The translations under genes and the position numbers were made by a program. Below, piece after piece: positions 25,836-36,949 of a stretch of 64,000 nucleotides of DNA (the stretch's first letter is position 1; each line of letters starts with the position of its first letter). The notes below the pieces were generated by a model, which had not been told where the DNA came from, did not search any database, and saw only the letters and a list, made by a program, of their open reading frames with translations. The DNA comes from Streptomyces sp. SAI-135 (GTDB taxonomy: Bacteria > Actinomycetota > Actinomycetes > Streptomycetales > Streptomycetaceae): the NCBI RefSeq assembly GCF_029893805.1, contig NZ_JARXYP010000002.1, forward strand, positions 5,890,001 to 5,954,000, read 5' to 3'.

Positions 25836-28091
25836 ATGTCCCACAACGGCGTCGCACTGCGCGCGGTAACGCGCTCGGTCGGCTTCCTCACCGCGGGCGC
25901 GCTCGCGGTGACCGCGCTCTCCGGGTGCAGTTCCGAGGACCACGGGAGCAAGCCGCTCGCGGAACAGGACATCGCGCCCGCCGCCCGCGACCGGGTCGCC
26001 GACGGCGGCACCCTGCACTGGGCGGTGGACGCCGTCCCCGAGACCCTGAACACCTTCCAGGCGGACGCCGACGCGACGACCACCACCGTCGCCCAGGCGG
26101 TCCTGCCCTCGATGTACCGGCTCGACGCGAACGGCCGGCCGCAGGTCAACCCCGACTACCTGGAATCCGCCAAGGTCGTCGAGACCGAGCCCCGGCAGGT
26201 CGTGCTGTACAAGCTGAACCAGCAGGCGGTGTGGAGCGACGGCCGGGAGATCGGCGCCGCCGACTTCGCCGCCCAGTGGCGCGCCCTGTCCGGCAAGGAC
26301 TCCGCGTACTGGACCGCCCGCAACGCCGGTTACGAGCGCATCCAGAAGATCGAACGCGGTGCCGACGACCTGGAGGTCAAGGTCACCTTCGCGCGGCCGT
26401 ACGCCGACTGGCGCTCGCTGTTCTCGCCGCTGTACCCGAAGGACGTCATGGGCACCCCGGACTCCTTCAACGACTCCGCCCGCAAGAAGCTGAAGGTCAC
26501 CGCCGGTCCCTTCCAGGTCAAGAAGGTCGACCGCAAGGACGACGAGATCACCCTCACCCGCAATCCGCGCTGGTGGGGCCACCCCGCCAAGCTGAACGAG
26601 ATCGTGCTGCGCGCCGTCCCGCGCGACAAGCGGGCCACCGCGCTGGCCGCCGGCGCGATCGAGCTCGCCGAGATCGACCCCGAGGCCCTCGGCCGCATCA
26701 GCCTCTCCGCCCACGCGGGAGCCACCCCGGGCGGCAGCCCGGTCGCGGGCCCGGGCGGAGTCCCCGCCCACCGCTCCGGCGGCAACCTGGAGGCCGCCGA
26801 CGCGCTGCGCTCCTGGGCCCTGGCCCACGGCGACGACGAGGAGGCCGCGGACGAGGAGCTCAGTGCCCGGCAGAAGAAGCGCAGGGCACTCGCCGCGTAC
26901 GAGCGGGAACAGGCGGCGCTGAAGGGCTTCGAGGTCCGCAGGTCCCTGGAGCCCGCCTACACCCAGCTCGCCCTCAACGGCGCCTCGGGGCCGCTCGCCG
27001 ACGAGCGGGTGCGCCGGGCCGTGGCCCGCGCGATCGACCGCAAGGCGCTGGCCGGCCTCGTCCTCTCCCCGCTCGGACTGCCCGCGGAGCCCGTCGGCAG
27101 CCACCTCGCGCTCTCCGGCCAGGACGCCTACGCCGACAACAGCGGCGCGCTCGGCGGCCAGGACGCCAAGGAGGCCAGGGCGCTGCTGGCGGACGCCGGG
27201 TGGGTGCCGGGCGGCCCGGTCGACAAGGAGAGGAAGAAGGGCGAGAAAGCGGCGGGGGCCGAGAGCGGGAAGGCCGGCCGGGGCTCCCGGGACAAGGGCG
27301 AGGACGGGGAGGGCGACGGGAGCGGGGACGACGGGAACTACATCGTCGGAGAGGACGACAAGAGCGACGACAAGGACCCCAAGGACCACCACGAGGGCGG
27401 GGACGGCCCGCGGCATCTCGCCCAGGACGGCAAGCAGTACGCCAACAAGCTGAACCAGGGCGGCGCGCCGGGGGCGTACGCCCCGAAGGGCACGGCGGCC
27501 CCGGCCGACGCGGCGACGAAGGTCCTGGCCAAGAACGGCAAGGCGCTCGCCCTGCGGTTCGTGCTCCCGTCGGGGCCGGGGTCGGAGACCCTGCGGACGG
27601 TCGCCGGACGGATCTCGCTGATGCTGGGGAAGGTCGGCATCCGGACCGAGATCTCCAAGGTCTCCGACGAGAGCTACTTCAAGGACCACATCGCCTCCGG
27701 GGAGTACGACCTCGCGCTGTACTCCTGGCCCGCGTCGGCCTTCCCCGCCACCGACGCCCGCCCGATCTTCGCCAAGCCGGTACCGGCCGCGGACGGGTCG
27801 CTGAACGTCGAACAGAACTACACCCGGGTCGGCACCGACCAGGTGGACCAGCTCTTCGACCAGGCCGTCGCCACGCTCGACGAGGGCAGGAGCCGCAGCC
27901 TGATCCGCAAGGCCGACTCCCGGATCTGGGCCGCCGCCGGATCCATCCCGCTGTATCAGCGACCCCAGCTGACGGCGGCGAAGAAGGACGTGGTGAACGC
28001 CGGTTCCTTCGGATTCCAGACACCGGTCTACGAGGACATGGGCTTCCTGAAGAAGGGCGCGAAGGCCTCGGCGGAGCCCACCGGAGACTGA
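25836..28091 (+). CDS. Oligopeptide-type ABC transporter substrate-binding lipoprotein (SBP_bac_5)
   Basis: A 751-residue family 5 binding protein, longer than the usual 520-600. The signal peptide ends in lipobox LSGC with C31 as the lipidation site. The fold starts with GTLHWAVDAVPETLNTF and has the family signatures WSDGREIGAADFAAQWRAL and VRRAVARAIDRKALAGL. Two insertions explain the length: an Ala/Gly/Glu-rich stretch at about 290-365, and a highly charged, probably disordered stretch at about 461-545 (DKGEDGEGDGSGDDG). No permease or ATPase genes accompany it, so it may feed one of the two Opp importers downstream or act as a sensor. ATG 25836 has GGAGG 9 nt upstream. Confidence 0.9.
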   Translation: MSHNGVALRAVTRSVGFLTAGALAVTALSGCSSEDHGSKPLAEQDIAPAARDRVADGGTLHWAVDAVPETLNTFQADADATTTTVAQAVLPSMYRLDANGRPQVNPDYLESAKVVETEPRQVVLYKLNQQAVWSDGREIGAADFAAQWRALSGKDSAYWTARNAGYERIQKIERGADDLEVKVTFARPYADWRSLFSPLYPKDVMGTPDSFNDSARKKLKVTAGPFQVKKVDRKDDEITLTRNPRWWGHPAKLNEIVLRAVPRDKRATALAAGAIELAEIDPEALGRISLSAHAGATPGGSPVAGPGGVPAHRSGGNLEAADALRSWALAHGDDEEAADEELSARQKKRRALAAYEREQAALKGFEVRRSLEPAYTQLALNGASGPLADERVRRAVARAIDRKALAGLVLSPLGLPAEPVGSHLALSGQDAYADNSGALGGQDAKEARALLADAGWVPGGPVDKERKKGEKAAGAESGKAGRGSRDKGEDGEGDGSGDDGNYIVGEDDKSDDKDPKDHHEGGDGPRHLAQDGKQYANKLNQGGAPGAYAPKGTAAPADAATKVLAKNGKALALRFVLPSGPGSETLRTVAGRISLMLGKVGIRTEISKVSDESYFKDHIASGEYDLALYSWPASAFPATDARPIFAKPVPAADGSLNVEQNYTRVGTDQVDQLFDQAVATLDEGRSRSLIRKADSRIWAAAGSIPLYQRPQLTAAKKDVVNAGSFGFQTPVYEDMGFLKKGAKASAEPTGD

Positions 28092-28217
28092 GCCGGGCGA
28101 GCCCCCACCCGGGAGGCACCGTACGATGGGGTGAGGCCGTGGCATGTTGAGCCCGGCAGGGTCCGCGTAACACAGACGTACGCGTCGGCCTTCCTCACAC
28201 TCCAGGAGTACGCCTTC

Positions 28218-30125
<1,908 letters not shown>

Positions 30126-30149
30126 CCCCACCGCCGGCGACCGTCGGCA

Positions 30150-30180
30150 GCCCGGTTCTCCGACACTCGGGGGACCGGGC
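30150..30180 (+). terminator. Imperfect hairpin after typA
   Basis: GCCCGGT at 30150-30156 pairs with ACCGGGC at 30174-30180, with partial pairing further inward. It begins 25 nt after the typA stop. No U-tract. Confidence 0.5.
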
Positions 30181-30255
30181 CTTCGGTGTGCCCGCGGAAG
30201 CCTGTCCGCGATCTATGAGACACCGTCCGGATATCGGTAAGGGCCCGATCGTGTT

Positions 30256-30293
30256 TCGGACATGTGAACCGAAATCCATTGCGGTATGTCCGA
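30256..30293. promoter_or_regulatory. Spaced inverted repeat TCGGACAT...ATGTCCGA
   Basis: Perfect 8-bp arms at 30256-30263 and 30286-30293, separated by 22 bp. The right arm directly abuts TTGACG, a candidate -35 box, so a bound protein could block or recruit polymerase for the opp operon. Confidence 0.4.
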
Positions 30294-30369
30294 TTTGACG
30301 GTCTGTCGTCTCGCGTGTCAAGCGCGACCAGGTGTCAATCTTTGCAATTTTTCCTCAAAATATGGTCGG

Positions 30370-30383
30370 TAGGGAGATCCCTA
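30370..30383. promoter_or_regulatory. Palindrome TAGGGA-GA-TCCCTA
   Basis: Perfect 6-bp arms around GA, 13 bp before the second TTGACG word and 114 bp before the oppC start. A small operator candidate for the first opp operon. Confidence 0.4.
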
Positions 30384-30497
30384 TGTCTTCCGCCCTTGAC
30401 GCGCGTTGAACACTTTGGCGAAAGTTCCCCCAAACCACAGAACCTGCCGGTATCTGTGCTGCGCTCAACTCTCCAACCCCCCGGGGGAAGTACACAC

Positions 30498-31517
30498 ATG
30501 ACCAGTCCAGTCGCCTTGGACCCCGAGCTCGAGTCGAACGCCGAGCCTGTCAAGGCCGAGCAGAAGCTCGAGGGTCGTTCTCCCGGCCAGTTGATGTGGC
30601 AGCGCTTCAAGCGCGACCGTACCGGTGTCATCTGCGCCGTGGTAGTGATTTTGTACTTCGTGGTCGCGCTGGCCGCGCCGCTGCTGGTGAAGCTGAGCGG
30701 GACCGACCCGTACACGCTGTACGGACAGGACCCCACCTACGCGGACAAGCCGGTCCTGGACGAGTTCGGGCTTCCCCTCGGCTACTTCGGCGGCGTCTCG
30801 GGCGACCACTGGTTCGGTGTGGAGCCGCAGTACGGCCGTGACCTGTTCGCCATGCTCGTGTACGGCATGCGGACCTCGCTGTTCATGGCGCTCGGCGTGA
30901 CCGTCCTGCTGATGGTCACCGGCGTGATCATCGGTCTGATCGGCGGCTACTTCGGTGGCCGCACCGACTACTGGATCGGCCGGGTCACCGACTTCTTCCT
31001 GTCCTTCCCGCAGCAGCTGTTCTTCATCGCCTTCATGCCCGTGGTCACCGCGTTCTTCGTCGACCCGCGGGAGGAGACCCCCACGTACTTCCGCGCACTG
31101 GCGATGCTGATCGTGCTGTGGCTGCTGGGCTGGATGAGCATGGCGCGCCTCGTGCGCTCCACCGTGCTGTCCCTGCGTGAGAGGGAGTTCGTCGAGGCCG
31201 CCAAGGTCTCCGGCGCCTCCCCGGCGCGGATCGTCCGCAAGGAGATCCTGCCGAACGTGGTGACGCCGATCCTGGTGCAGTTCACGTACTCGCTGCCCAG
31301 CACCATCCTCACCATCGCCTTCCTCTCGTTCGCCGGAGTCGGCTTCGTCGAGCCGACTCCGGACTGGGGACGACTGTTCGCCGCCGCTGCCAACTACACC
31401 GAGCAGGACCCGGCGTTCCTCTTCTTCCCCGGTCTGGCGCTGGTGATCTTCGTTCTGGCCTTCAACCTCCTCGGAGACTCGGTCCGGGACGCTTTCGACC
31501 CCAAGTCAGGGCGGTAA
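30498..31517 (+). CDS. oppC: Oligopeptide ABC transporter permease (OppC-type)
   Basis: A 339-residue inner-membrane permease of a peptide importer. The N-terminal cytoplasmic stretch of about 45 residues has the OppC_N motif LMWQRFKRDRTGVICAVVV leading into helix 1. The C-terminal BPD_transp_1 domain (from about residue 125) has the coupling-loop EAA motif EFVEAAKVSGASPARIVRKE, which contacts the ATPases. It ends DSVRDAFDPKSGR, typical of OppC/DppC. First gene of a five-gene operon, an unusual place for the C permease. ATG 30498 has GGGGGAAG upstream. 99 bp separate it from the binding-protein gene. Confidence 0.93.
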   Translation: MTSPVALDPELESNAEPVKAEQKLEGRSPGQLMWQRFKRDRTGVICAVVVILYFVVALAAPLLVKLSGTDPYTLYGQDPTYADKPVLDEFGLPLGYFGGVSGDHWFGVEPQYGRDLFAMLVYGMRTSLFMALGVTVLLMVTGVIIGLIGGYFGGRTDYWIGRVTDFFLSFPQQLFFIAFMPVVTAFFVDPREETPTYFRALAMLIVLWLLGWMSMARLVRSTVLSLREREFVEAAKVSGASPARIVRKEILPNVVTPILVQFTYSLPSTILTIAFLSFAGVGFVEPTPDWGRLFAAAANYTEQDPAFLFFPGLALVIFVLAFNLLGDSVRDAFDPKSGR

Positions 31518-31616
31518 CTCGTCCATTGGTGGGGGGTGGCTGCCGCCCCCGCGTCGGCCTACCAGCCGCGTCAGGCAGTACTCATGGATAACAACCGACA
31601 GGTAGGTATTCGCCTC

Positions 31617-33410
31617 ATGAAGCCCATCAGTTCGCGCAGAGCGCGCGCCGTCGTCGTCGCCCTCGCGGCCGGTTCCCTGGCTCTCACGGCCTGCTCCAAG
31701 AACGAGGGCGGCGACTCCGGTACCGACTCGAAGAAGGACCAGAGCGAAGCGTCGGTCCAGTCCAAGGCGGTCGCCTATGCCGACGCCGCGGGCTCGACGG
31801 GTCCGGCCGAGGAGGTCCCCGGCGCCAAGCCCGGCGGCACGATCAACGTGTACCAGGAGGCGGGCGTCTCGCACCTGGACCCGGGTCAGATCTACGTCTC
31901 CGACGCCGGCCAGGTGGCCAACCTGCTGTTCCGCCGCCTGACCCAGTTCAAGGAGGACGGCAAGGGCGGTGTCTCGGTCGTCGGTGACCTCGCGACCGAC
32001 TCCGGCAAGTCCTCGGACGGCGGCAAGACCTGGACCTTCACGCTGAAGGACGGCGTCAAGGACCAGAACGGCAACGTCATCACGTCCGCCGACGTCCGTC
32101 ACACCGTCGAGCGCCAGTACGCGAGCTTCATCTTCGACGGCCCGACCTACCTGCAGACCTGGCTGAGCGGCGCGGACTACCGCAAGGCGCTCCCGGACGG
32201 CGGCTTCGGCAAGAAGCACCTGCCGGCCTCGGTCCTGGACACCCCGGACGACAAGACGGTCGTCTTCCACTTCGACACCGCGCGTCCGGACCTGCCGCAG
32301 ACGCTGGCCATGGCCGGCTACGCGATCGTCCCGGAGAAGACGGACACGAAGGCGGCGTACGACAAGGCCCCGGTCGCCACCGGCCCGTACAAGATCGTCT
32401 CGAACAAGGTGGGCAAGGAGCTCGTCCTCGCCAAGAACACCAACTGGGACCCGAAGACCGACTCCGTCCGCCACCAGTACGCGGACAAGTTCGACTTCCA
32501 GTTCGGCATCACCGAGTCGACCCAGACCAAGCGTCTGATCGCCGACCAGGGCGCGGACAAGAACGCCATCCAGTTCACCGGCGGCGTCGAGTCCACGCAG
32601 ATCCAGGACGTCATCGGCAACCCGGCCGTCAGCAAGCGCACGGTCAAGGGCTACCAGCCCTACGTCATGCAGCTGACGTTCAACCTCGACCGGGTCAAGA
32701 ACCTCAAGGTCCGCCAGGCCATCACCTACGCGGTCAACTCCAAGTCCCTCATCGCCGGTGAGGGTGGCGCGTACGGCGGCGACGTGGCCCCGAACTACTT
32801 CGCCCCGACCCTGCCGGGCTACGAGCCGAAGTACGACCCGTACGGCCGTCTGAAGACGCCGCAGGGCAACATCGCCAAGGCCGAGGAGATCCTCAAGGGC
32901 GTTCCGGCGGCCGAGAAGAAGGTCGTCTTCGCCTACGCCAACACCGAGGCGGGCCAGAAGCGCAAGGTCGCCATCGAGGACGCCCTGACCAAGGTCGGCT
33001 TCGACGTCGTGGCCAAGGAGATCGACGGCGCGAGCTACTACGAGCAGATCGGCAAGCTCGACAACCCGTACGACATCTACATCACGGGCTGGGGCCAGGA
33101 CTGGCCGTCGGCGGGCACGGTCATCACGCCCATCTACGACGGCTCGCAGGTCGCCGACGGTGCCTCGAACTACTCGCACGTCAAGGACCCGAAGGTCGAC
33201 GCCCTCATCAAGAAGGCGCTCTCCCAGGACCCGACCGCGGCCGCCGCGACGTGGAAGGAAGCCCAGCACTACCTGCTGGAGAAGGTCGTCCCGGCCGCCC
33301 CGCTCTGGTACACCAAGCAGTTCCAGCTCTCCGGGTCGAACATCGGCGGCGCCCGCTACGGCTCGGTGTCCAGCCTGATCGACATCACCCGTCTGTACGT
33401 GAAGTCGTAA
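31617..33410 (+). CDS. oppA: Oligopeptide-binding lipoprotein (OppA-type)
   Basis: A 597-residue extracytoplasmic binding protein that captures peptides for the adjoining permease. The signal peptide has lipobox LTAC with C26. The mature part is family 5 type: GGTINVYQEAGVSHLDPGQ, TFTLKDGVKDQNGNVITSAD, the VRQAITYAVNSKSLI region and DIYITGWGQDWPSAG. It is more Lys-rich than the cytoplasmic neighbours, as is common for Streptomyces lipoproteins. It sits between oppC and oppB. A perfect hairpin follows the stop and may raise binding-protein mRNA over that of the permease. Confidence 0.93.
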   Translation: MKPISSRRARAVVVALAAGSLALTACSKNEGGDSGTDSKKDQSEASVQSKAVAYADAAGSTGPAEEVPGAKPGGTINVYQEAGVSHLDPGQIYVSDAGQVANLLFRRLTQFKEDGKGGVSVVGDLATDSGKSSDGGKTWTFTLKDGVKDQNGNVITSADVRHTVERQYASFIFDGPTYLQTWLSGADYRKALPDGGFGKKHLPASVLDTPDDKTVVFHFDTARPDLPQTLAMAGYAIVPEKTDTKAAYDKAPVATGPYKIVSNKVGKELVLAKNTNWDPKTDSVRHQYADKFDFQFGITESTQTKRLIADQGADKNAIQFTGGVESTQIQDVIGNPAVSKRTVKGYQPYVMQLTFNLDRVKNLKVRQAITYAVNSKSLIAGEGGAYGGDVAPNYFAPTLPGYEPKYDPYGRLKTPQGNIAKAEEILKGVPAAEKKVVFAYANTEAGQKRKVAIEDALTKVGFDVVAKEIDGASYYEQIGKLDNPYDIYITGWGQDWPSAGTVITPIYDGSQVADGASNYSHVKDPKVDALIKKALSQDPTAAAATWKEAQHYLLEKVVPAAPLWYTKQFQLSGSNIGGARYGSVSSLIDITRLYVKS

Positions 33411-33426
33411 CTCTCTACGGCTGATC

Positions 33427-33460
33427 GCGGGGGCGCGCACCAGGCGGAGCGCGCCCCCGC
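33427..33460 (+). terminator. Perfect hairpin between oppA and oppB (attenuator/mRNA stabiliser)
   Basis: GCGGGGGCGCGC at 33427-33438 pairs with GCGCGCCCCCGC at 33449-33460 around a 10-nt loop. It starts 16 nt after the oppA stop and has no U-tract. In binding-protein operons such hairpins often give partial termination or protect the upstream message. Confidence 0.65.
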
Positions 33461-33508
33461 ACCTCCGTGAAACCTCCCACCGTCTCCGCAGAGAGCAGCC
33501 CTCCCGCC

Positions 33509-34486
33509 ATGTTTCAGTTCATCATCCGGCGCACGGTCGGTGCCCTGGTCACCCTGTTCCTCATCGGCGCCGCCACGTTCTTCCTGTTCGTCGCCGCGCC
33601 CTCCGACTACGCCTCCCTGGCCTGTGGCAAGGACTGCTCGCCCGCGAGACTGGAGGACATCCGCCAGGCGCTCGGCCTCAACCTGCCGATCCACCAGCAG
33701 TTCTGGGACTTCATGTCCGGCATCGTGATGGGCCGTGACTTCCCGACCGGACACTGCAGCGCGCCCTGCCTCGGCCAGTCGTTCTACTCGGGCGACATGG
33801 TCTGGTCGACCATCATGGACCGCTTCCCGACCACCCTCACGCTCACCGCGGGAGGTGCGGTCGTCTTCGTCATCGTCGGTGTCGGAGCCGGCATGATCGC
33901 CGCCTACCGGCGCGGCACGCTGGTCGACAAGGTCGCCACCGGTGTGTCCATGGTGGTCAGCTCGTTCCAGATCTACGTGCTCGGCCCGATCGTCCTGCTG
34001 ATCTTCGTCTACAGCACGGGCTGGATGGACAACCCCGCCTACCACCCGATCACCGAGGACCCCTGGCGGTGGTTCACCGGCATGCTGCTCCCCACGCTGG
34101 TGATGGCCACGATCTTCACCGCGCAGTACACCCGTATGGCCCGCTCCTCGATGATCGAGCAGCTCGCGGAGGAGCACGTCCGTACCGCCCGCGCCAAGGG
34201 CATGTCGAACAAGTACGTCTTCTTCCGCTACGCCTGGCGCGGTTCGATGATCCCGATCGTCACGGTCCTCGGCATCGACATCAGCTCGATGCTCGGCGGT
34301 GCCGTGGTCACCGAACTTACCTTCTCCCTCCAGGGGATCGGCCGCCTCGCCGTGGACGGCGCGGTCCACAAGGACCTGCCGCTCACGATGGGCGTCATGC
34401 TGTTCGGTGCCTTCTTCATCCTGATCGTCAACATCCTCACGGACATCGCGTACGCCGTCATCGACCCGCGCGTCCGTCTCTCCTAG
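33509..34486 (+). CDS. oppB: Oligopeptide ABC transporter permease (OppB-type)
   Basis: A 325-residue permease. It opens with FQFIIRRTVGALVTLFLIGA, the OppB/DppB first helix. A periplasmic segment with CGKDCSPARLEDIRQALGLN follows, where the family has its LGLD motif. Later helices carry the coupling loop EEHVRTARAKGMSNKYVFFR and it ends ADIAYAVIDPRVRLS-like (DIAYAVIDPRVRLS). It pairs with OppC at 30498. The ATG at 33509 is chosen over an in-frame ATG at 33467 because homology starts there. The next gene begins 15 bp after the stop. Confidence 0.93.
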   Translation: MFQFIIRRTVGALVTLFLIGAATFFLFVAAPSDYASLACGKDCSPARLEDIRQALGLNLPIHQQFWDFMSGIVMGRDFPTGHCSAPCLGQSFYSGDMVWSTIMDRFPTTLTLTAGGAVVFVIVGVGAGMIAAYRRGTLVDKVATGVSMVVSSFQIYVLGPIVLLIFVYSTGWMDNPAYHPITEDPWRWFTGMLLPTLVMATIFTAQYTRMARSSMIEQLAEEHVRTARAKGMSNKYVFFRYAWRGSMIPIVTVLGIDISSMLGGAVVTELTFSLQGIGRLAVDGAVHKDLPLTMGVMLFGAFFILIVNILTDIAYAVIDPRVRLS

Positions 34487-34501
34487 GAAGAACGAACCAC
34501 C

Positions 34502-35563
34502 GTGACCACACTGACCAAGACCGAGGACGCTCCGGCCCCTTCCGGCTCGGACAGCTTCCTCTCAGTGCGCGATCTGAAGGTGCAGTTCTCCACCGAGGAC
34601 GGCATCGTCAAGGCCGTCGACGGTCTGTCCTTCGACGTCGAGCGCGGCAAGACGCTCGGCATCGTAGGTGAGTCCGGCTCCGGCAAGTCCGTCACCAACC
34701 TGACGGTCCTGGGCCTGCACAATCCGCGCACCACCACCATCGACGGGGAGATCGTCCTCGACGGCAAGGAACTCGTCACCGCCACCGAGCGCGAGCTGGA
34801 GCAGCTCCGCGGCAACAAGATGGCGATGATCTTCCAGGACCCGCTGACCGCGCTGTCGCCGTTCTACACGGTGGGCCGCCAGCTGTCCGAGCCGTTCATG
34901 AAGCACCGCGGCGCCTCCAAGAAGGAGGCGAAGGACCGGGCGATCCAGATGCTGGAGAAGGTCGGCATCCCGCAGCCCAAGACGCGCTTCGACGACTACC
35001 CGCACCAGTTCTCCGGCGGTATGCGCCAGCGCGCGATGATCGCCATGGCGCTGATGTGCGACCCCGAGCTGCTGATCGCCGACGAGCCGACCACCGCGCT
35101 GGACGTCACCGTGCAGGCCCAGATCCTGGACCTGCTCAAGGACCTCCAGCAGGAGTTCGGCTCCGCGATCATCTTCATCACGCACGACCTGGGCGTCATC
35201 TCCAACATGGCCGACGACCTCCTGGTGATGTACGCCGGCCGGGCCGTGGAGCGCGGCAGCGTGCGTGAGGTCATGAGCGCGCCCCGCCACCCCTACACCT
35301 GGGGTCTGCTCAGCTCGATGCCGCGACTGGACAGCGACGTCAACGAGGAACTGGTGCCGATCCCCGGCTCGCCGCCCTCGCTGCTCAACCCGCCGTCGGG
35401 CTGCCCGTTCCACCCCCGGTGCGCCTTCAAGGACGAGGTGCCCGGCACGCTCTGCACGGACTCGCGGCCTCCGCTGGGCGAGGGCCGGGCCTCCGCGTGC
35501 CACCTGACGGCGGAGCAGAAGCAGACCATCTTCATCGACAAGATCCAGCCCCGGCTGCGCTAG
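34502..35563 (+). CDS. oppD: Oligopeptide ABC transporter ATPase (OppD-type)
   Basis: A 353-residue cytoplasmic ATPase. Walker A is GESGSGKSVTN, the Q-loop is MIFQDPLTALSP, the signature is FSGGMRQRAMIAMAL, Walker B is LLIADEPTTALD and the switch is FITHDLGVI. The C-terminal oligo_HPY extension (PPSGCPFHPRCAFK) with paired cysteines is the iron-sulfur-like region seen in peptide importers. It forms a heterodimer with OppF. GTG start with AGGAAG upstream; 13 bp separate it from oppF. Confidence 0.95.
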   Translation: MTTLTKTEDAPAPSGSDSFLSVRDLKVQFSTEDGIVKAVDGLSFDVERGKTLGIVGESGSGKSVTNLTVLGLHNPRTTTIDGEIVLDGKELVTATERELEQLRGNKMAMIFQDPLTALSPFYTVGRQLSEPFMKHRGASKKEAKDRAIQMLEKVGIPQPKTRFDDYPHQFSGGMRQRAMIAMALMCDPELLIADEPTTALDVTVQAQILDLLKDLQQEFGSAIIFITHDLGVISNMADDLLVMYAGRAVERGSVREVMSAPRHPYTWGLLSSMPRLDSDVNEELVPIPGSPPSLLNPPSGCPFHPRCAFKDEVPGTLCTDSRPPLGEGRASACHLTAEQKQTIFIDKIQPRLR

Positions 35564-35576
35564 GGAGAACCGAGAC

Positions 35577-36707
35577 ATGAGCGACAACCTCACCCTCCCC
35601 GCCCAGCAGGGTTCAACCGGTACCTCGACCGAGGAACTCCTCAAGGTCGAGGGCCTGGCCAAGCACTTCCCGATCTACGGCGGCTTCCCGATCAAACGGA
35701 AGGTCGGCGCGGTGCAGGCCGTGGACGGCATCGACCTCTCGGTCGGTGTCGCCGAGAGCGTCGGCCTGGTCGGCGAGTCCGGCTGCGGCAAGTCGACCAC
35801 CGGCCGGCTCATCACCCGCCTGCTGGAGCCGACCAGCGGCAAGATCACCTACGCGGGCCAGGACATCACGCACGCCTCGCGCAGGCAGCTCGCGCCGGTG
35901 CGGTCCGAGATCCAGATGATCTTCCAGGACCCGTACTCCTCGCTCAACCCGCGCCAGACCGTCGGCTCGATCATCAAGTCGCCGATGGAGGTCAACGGGA
36001 TCGAGCCGGCGGGCGGCCGGGAGAACAAGGTCCGTGAGCTGCTGGAGCTCGTCGGTCTCAACCCGGAGCACTACAACCGCTTCCCGCACGAGTTCTCCGG
36101 CGGTCAGCGCCAGCGCATCGGCGTGGCCCGCGCGCTCGCCCTGAACCCCAAGCTGATCGTGGCCGACGAGCCGGTCTCCGCGCTCGACGTGTCCATCCAG
36201 GCGCAGGTCGTCAACCTGCTGAAGAAGGTCCAGGACGAGCTCGGCATCGCGTTCCTGTTCATCGCCCACGACCTGGCCGTCGTACGGCACTTCTCGCAGC
36301 GCGTCGCGGTGATGTACCTCGGCAAGGTGGTCGAGGTCGGCGACCGGGACTCGATCTACAACCGGCCGCGGCACCCGTACACCCACGCCCTGCTCTCCGC
36401 CGTTCCCGAGGTGGAGCTGGACGAGGGCGGCGAGGGCCGGGAGCGGATCCGCCTCTTCGGCGACGTCCCCTCGCCGATCCACCCGCCGTCCGGCTGCCGC
36501 TTCCGCACCCGGTGCTGGAAGGCACAGGACAAGTGCGCCACGGACGAGCCCCCGCTGGTCCAGATCTCCGGCAACAAGGTCGGCCACCTGACGGCCTGCC
36601 ACTTCCCGGAGGACCCGACCACGGAGGCCCGCGACGAGGACGTGATCATGGATCCCGCCCTGAAGGCCCTGGAGGAGTCGGCGGAGTCCGACACCACCAA
36701 GGACTGA
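35577..36707 (+). CDS. oppF: Oligopeptide ABC transporter ATPase (OppF-type)
   Basis: A 376-residue partner of OppD. Walker A is GESGCGKSTTGR, the signature is FSGGQRQRIGVARAL, Walker B is IVADEPVSALD and the switch is FIAHDLAVV. The C-terminal extension has PPSGCRFRTRCWKAQDKC. The OppF hallmarks (LNPRQTVG after the Q-loop and VSALDVSIQAQVVNLL) are present. GGGAG lies 8 nt before the ATG. Last gene of the operon; an outstanding 16-bp hairpin follows. Confidence 0.95.
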   Translation: MSDNLTLPAQQGSTGTSTEELLKVEGLAKHFPIYGGFPIKRKVGAVQAVDGIDLSVGVAESVGLVGESGCGKSTTGRLITRLLEPTSGKITYAGQDITHASRRQLAPVRSEIQMIFQDPYSSLNPRQTVGSIIKSPMEVNGIEPAGGRENKVRELLELVGLNPEHYNRFPHEFSGGQRQRIGVARALALNPKLIVADEPVSALDVSIQAQVVNLLKKVQDELGIAFLFIAHDLAVVRHFSQRVAVMYLGKVVEVGDRDSIYNRPRHPYTHALLSAVPEVELDEGGEGRERIRLFGDVPSPIHPPSGCRFRTRCWKAQDKCATDEPPLVQISGNKVGHLTACHFPEDPTTEARDEDVIMDPALKALEESAESDTTKD

Positions 36708-36725
36708 CCGCGCTCGCATGACCCC

Positions 36726-36764
36726 CGGCCGGGGGCGGAGGCAACCACCCTCCGCCCCCGGCCG
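36726..36764 (+). terminator. Strong terminator of the first opp operon
   Basis: Perfect 16-bp arms (36726-36741 and 36749-36764) around a 7-nt loop CAACCAC, followed by TTTGAT. It starts 19 nt after the oppF stop. Confidence 0.9.
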
Positions 36765-36918
36765 TTTGATGTGGCGGAGCGAGTGGTGCCCGCCGGGGGC
36801 CGGCGTCCTCGGCGCGGTTGCAGGGCCGGGTGGAGGTGCGTTGCTCTCTGTTTGTGCGGCGGAGCGGGTCTCTCCCAGGGCCGTGGCCCCCTGAGGGCTG
36901 ATGTGGCGGAGTTGTCCG

Positions 36919-36949
36919 CCGAGGGCCGGCGCCCCGGTGCGGCCCTCGG
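36919..36949. repeat. Hairpin inside repeat unit 1
   Basis: CCGAGGGCCG (36919-36928) pairs perfectly with CGGCCCTCGG (36940-36949) around an 11-nt loop. The identical hairpin recurs in unit 2 at 37331-37361. Confidence 0.8.

Larger units (their letters stand above)
30126..30497. other. 372-bp regulatory region upstream of the first opp operon
   Basis: No gene. The region holds a likely typA terminator (30150-30180), then a markedly A/T-rich stretch (30240-30480) with two dyads (30256-30293 and 30370-30383) and two TTGACG words (30295-30300 and 30396-30401) that could be -35 boxes. A confident -10 box is not evident. The leader before GTG-free ATG 30498 ends in GGGGGAAG. Confidence 0.6.
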
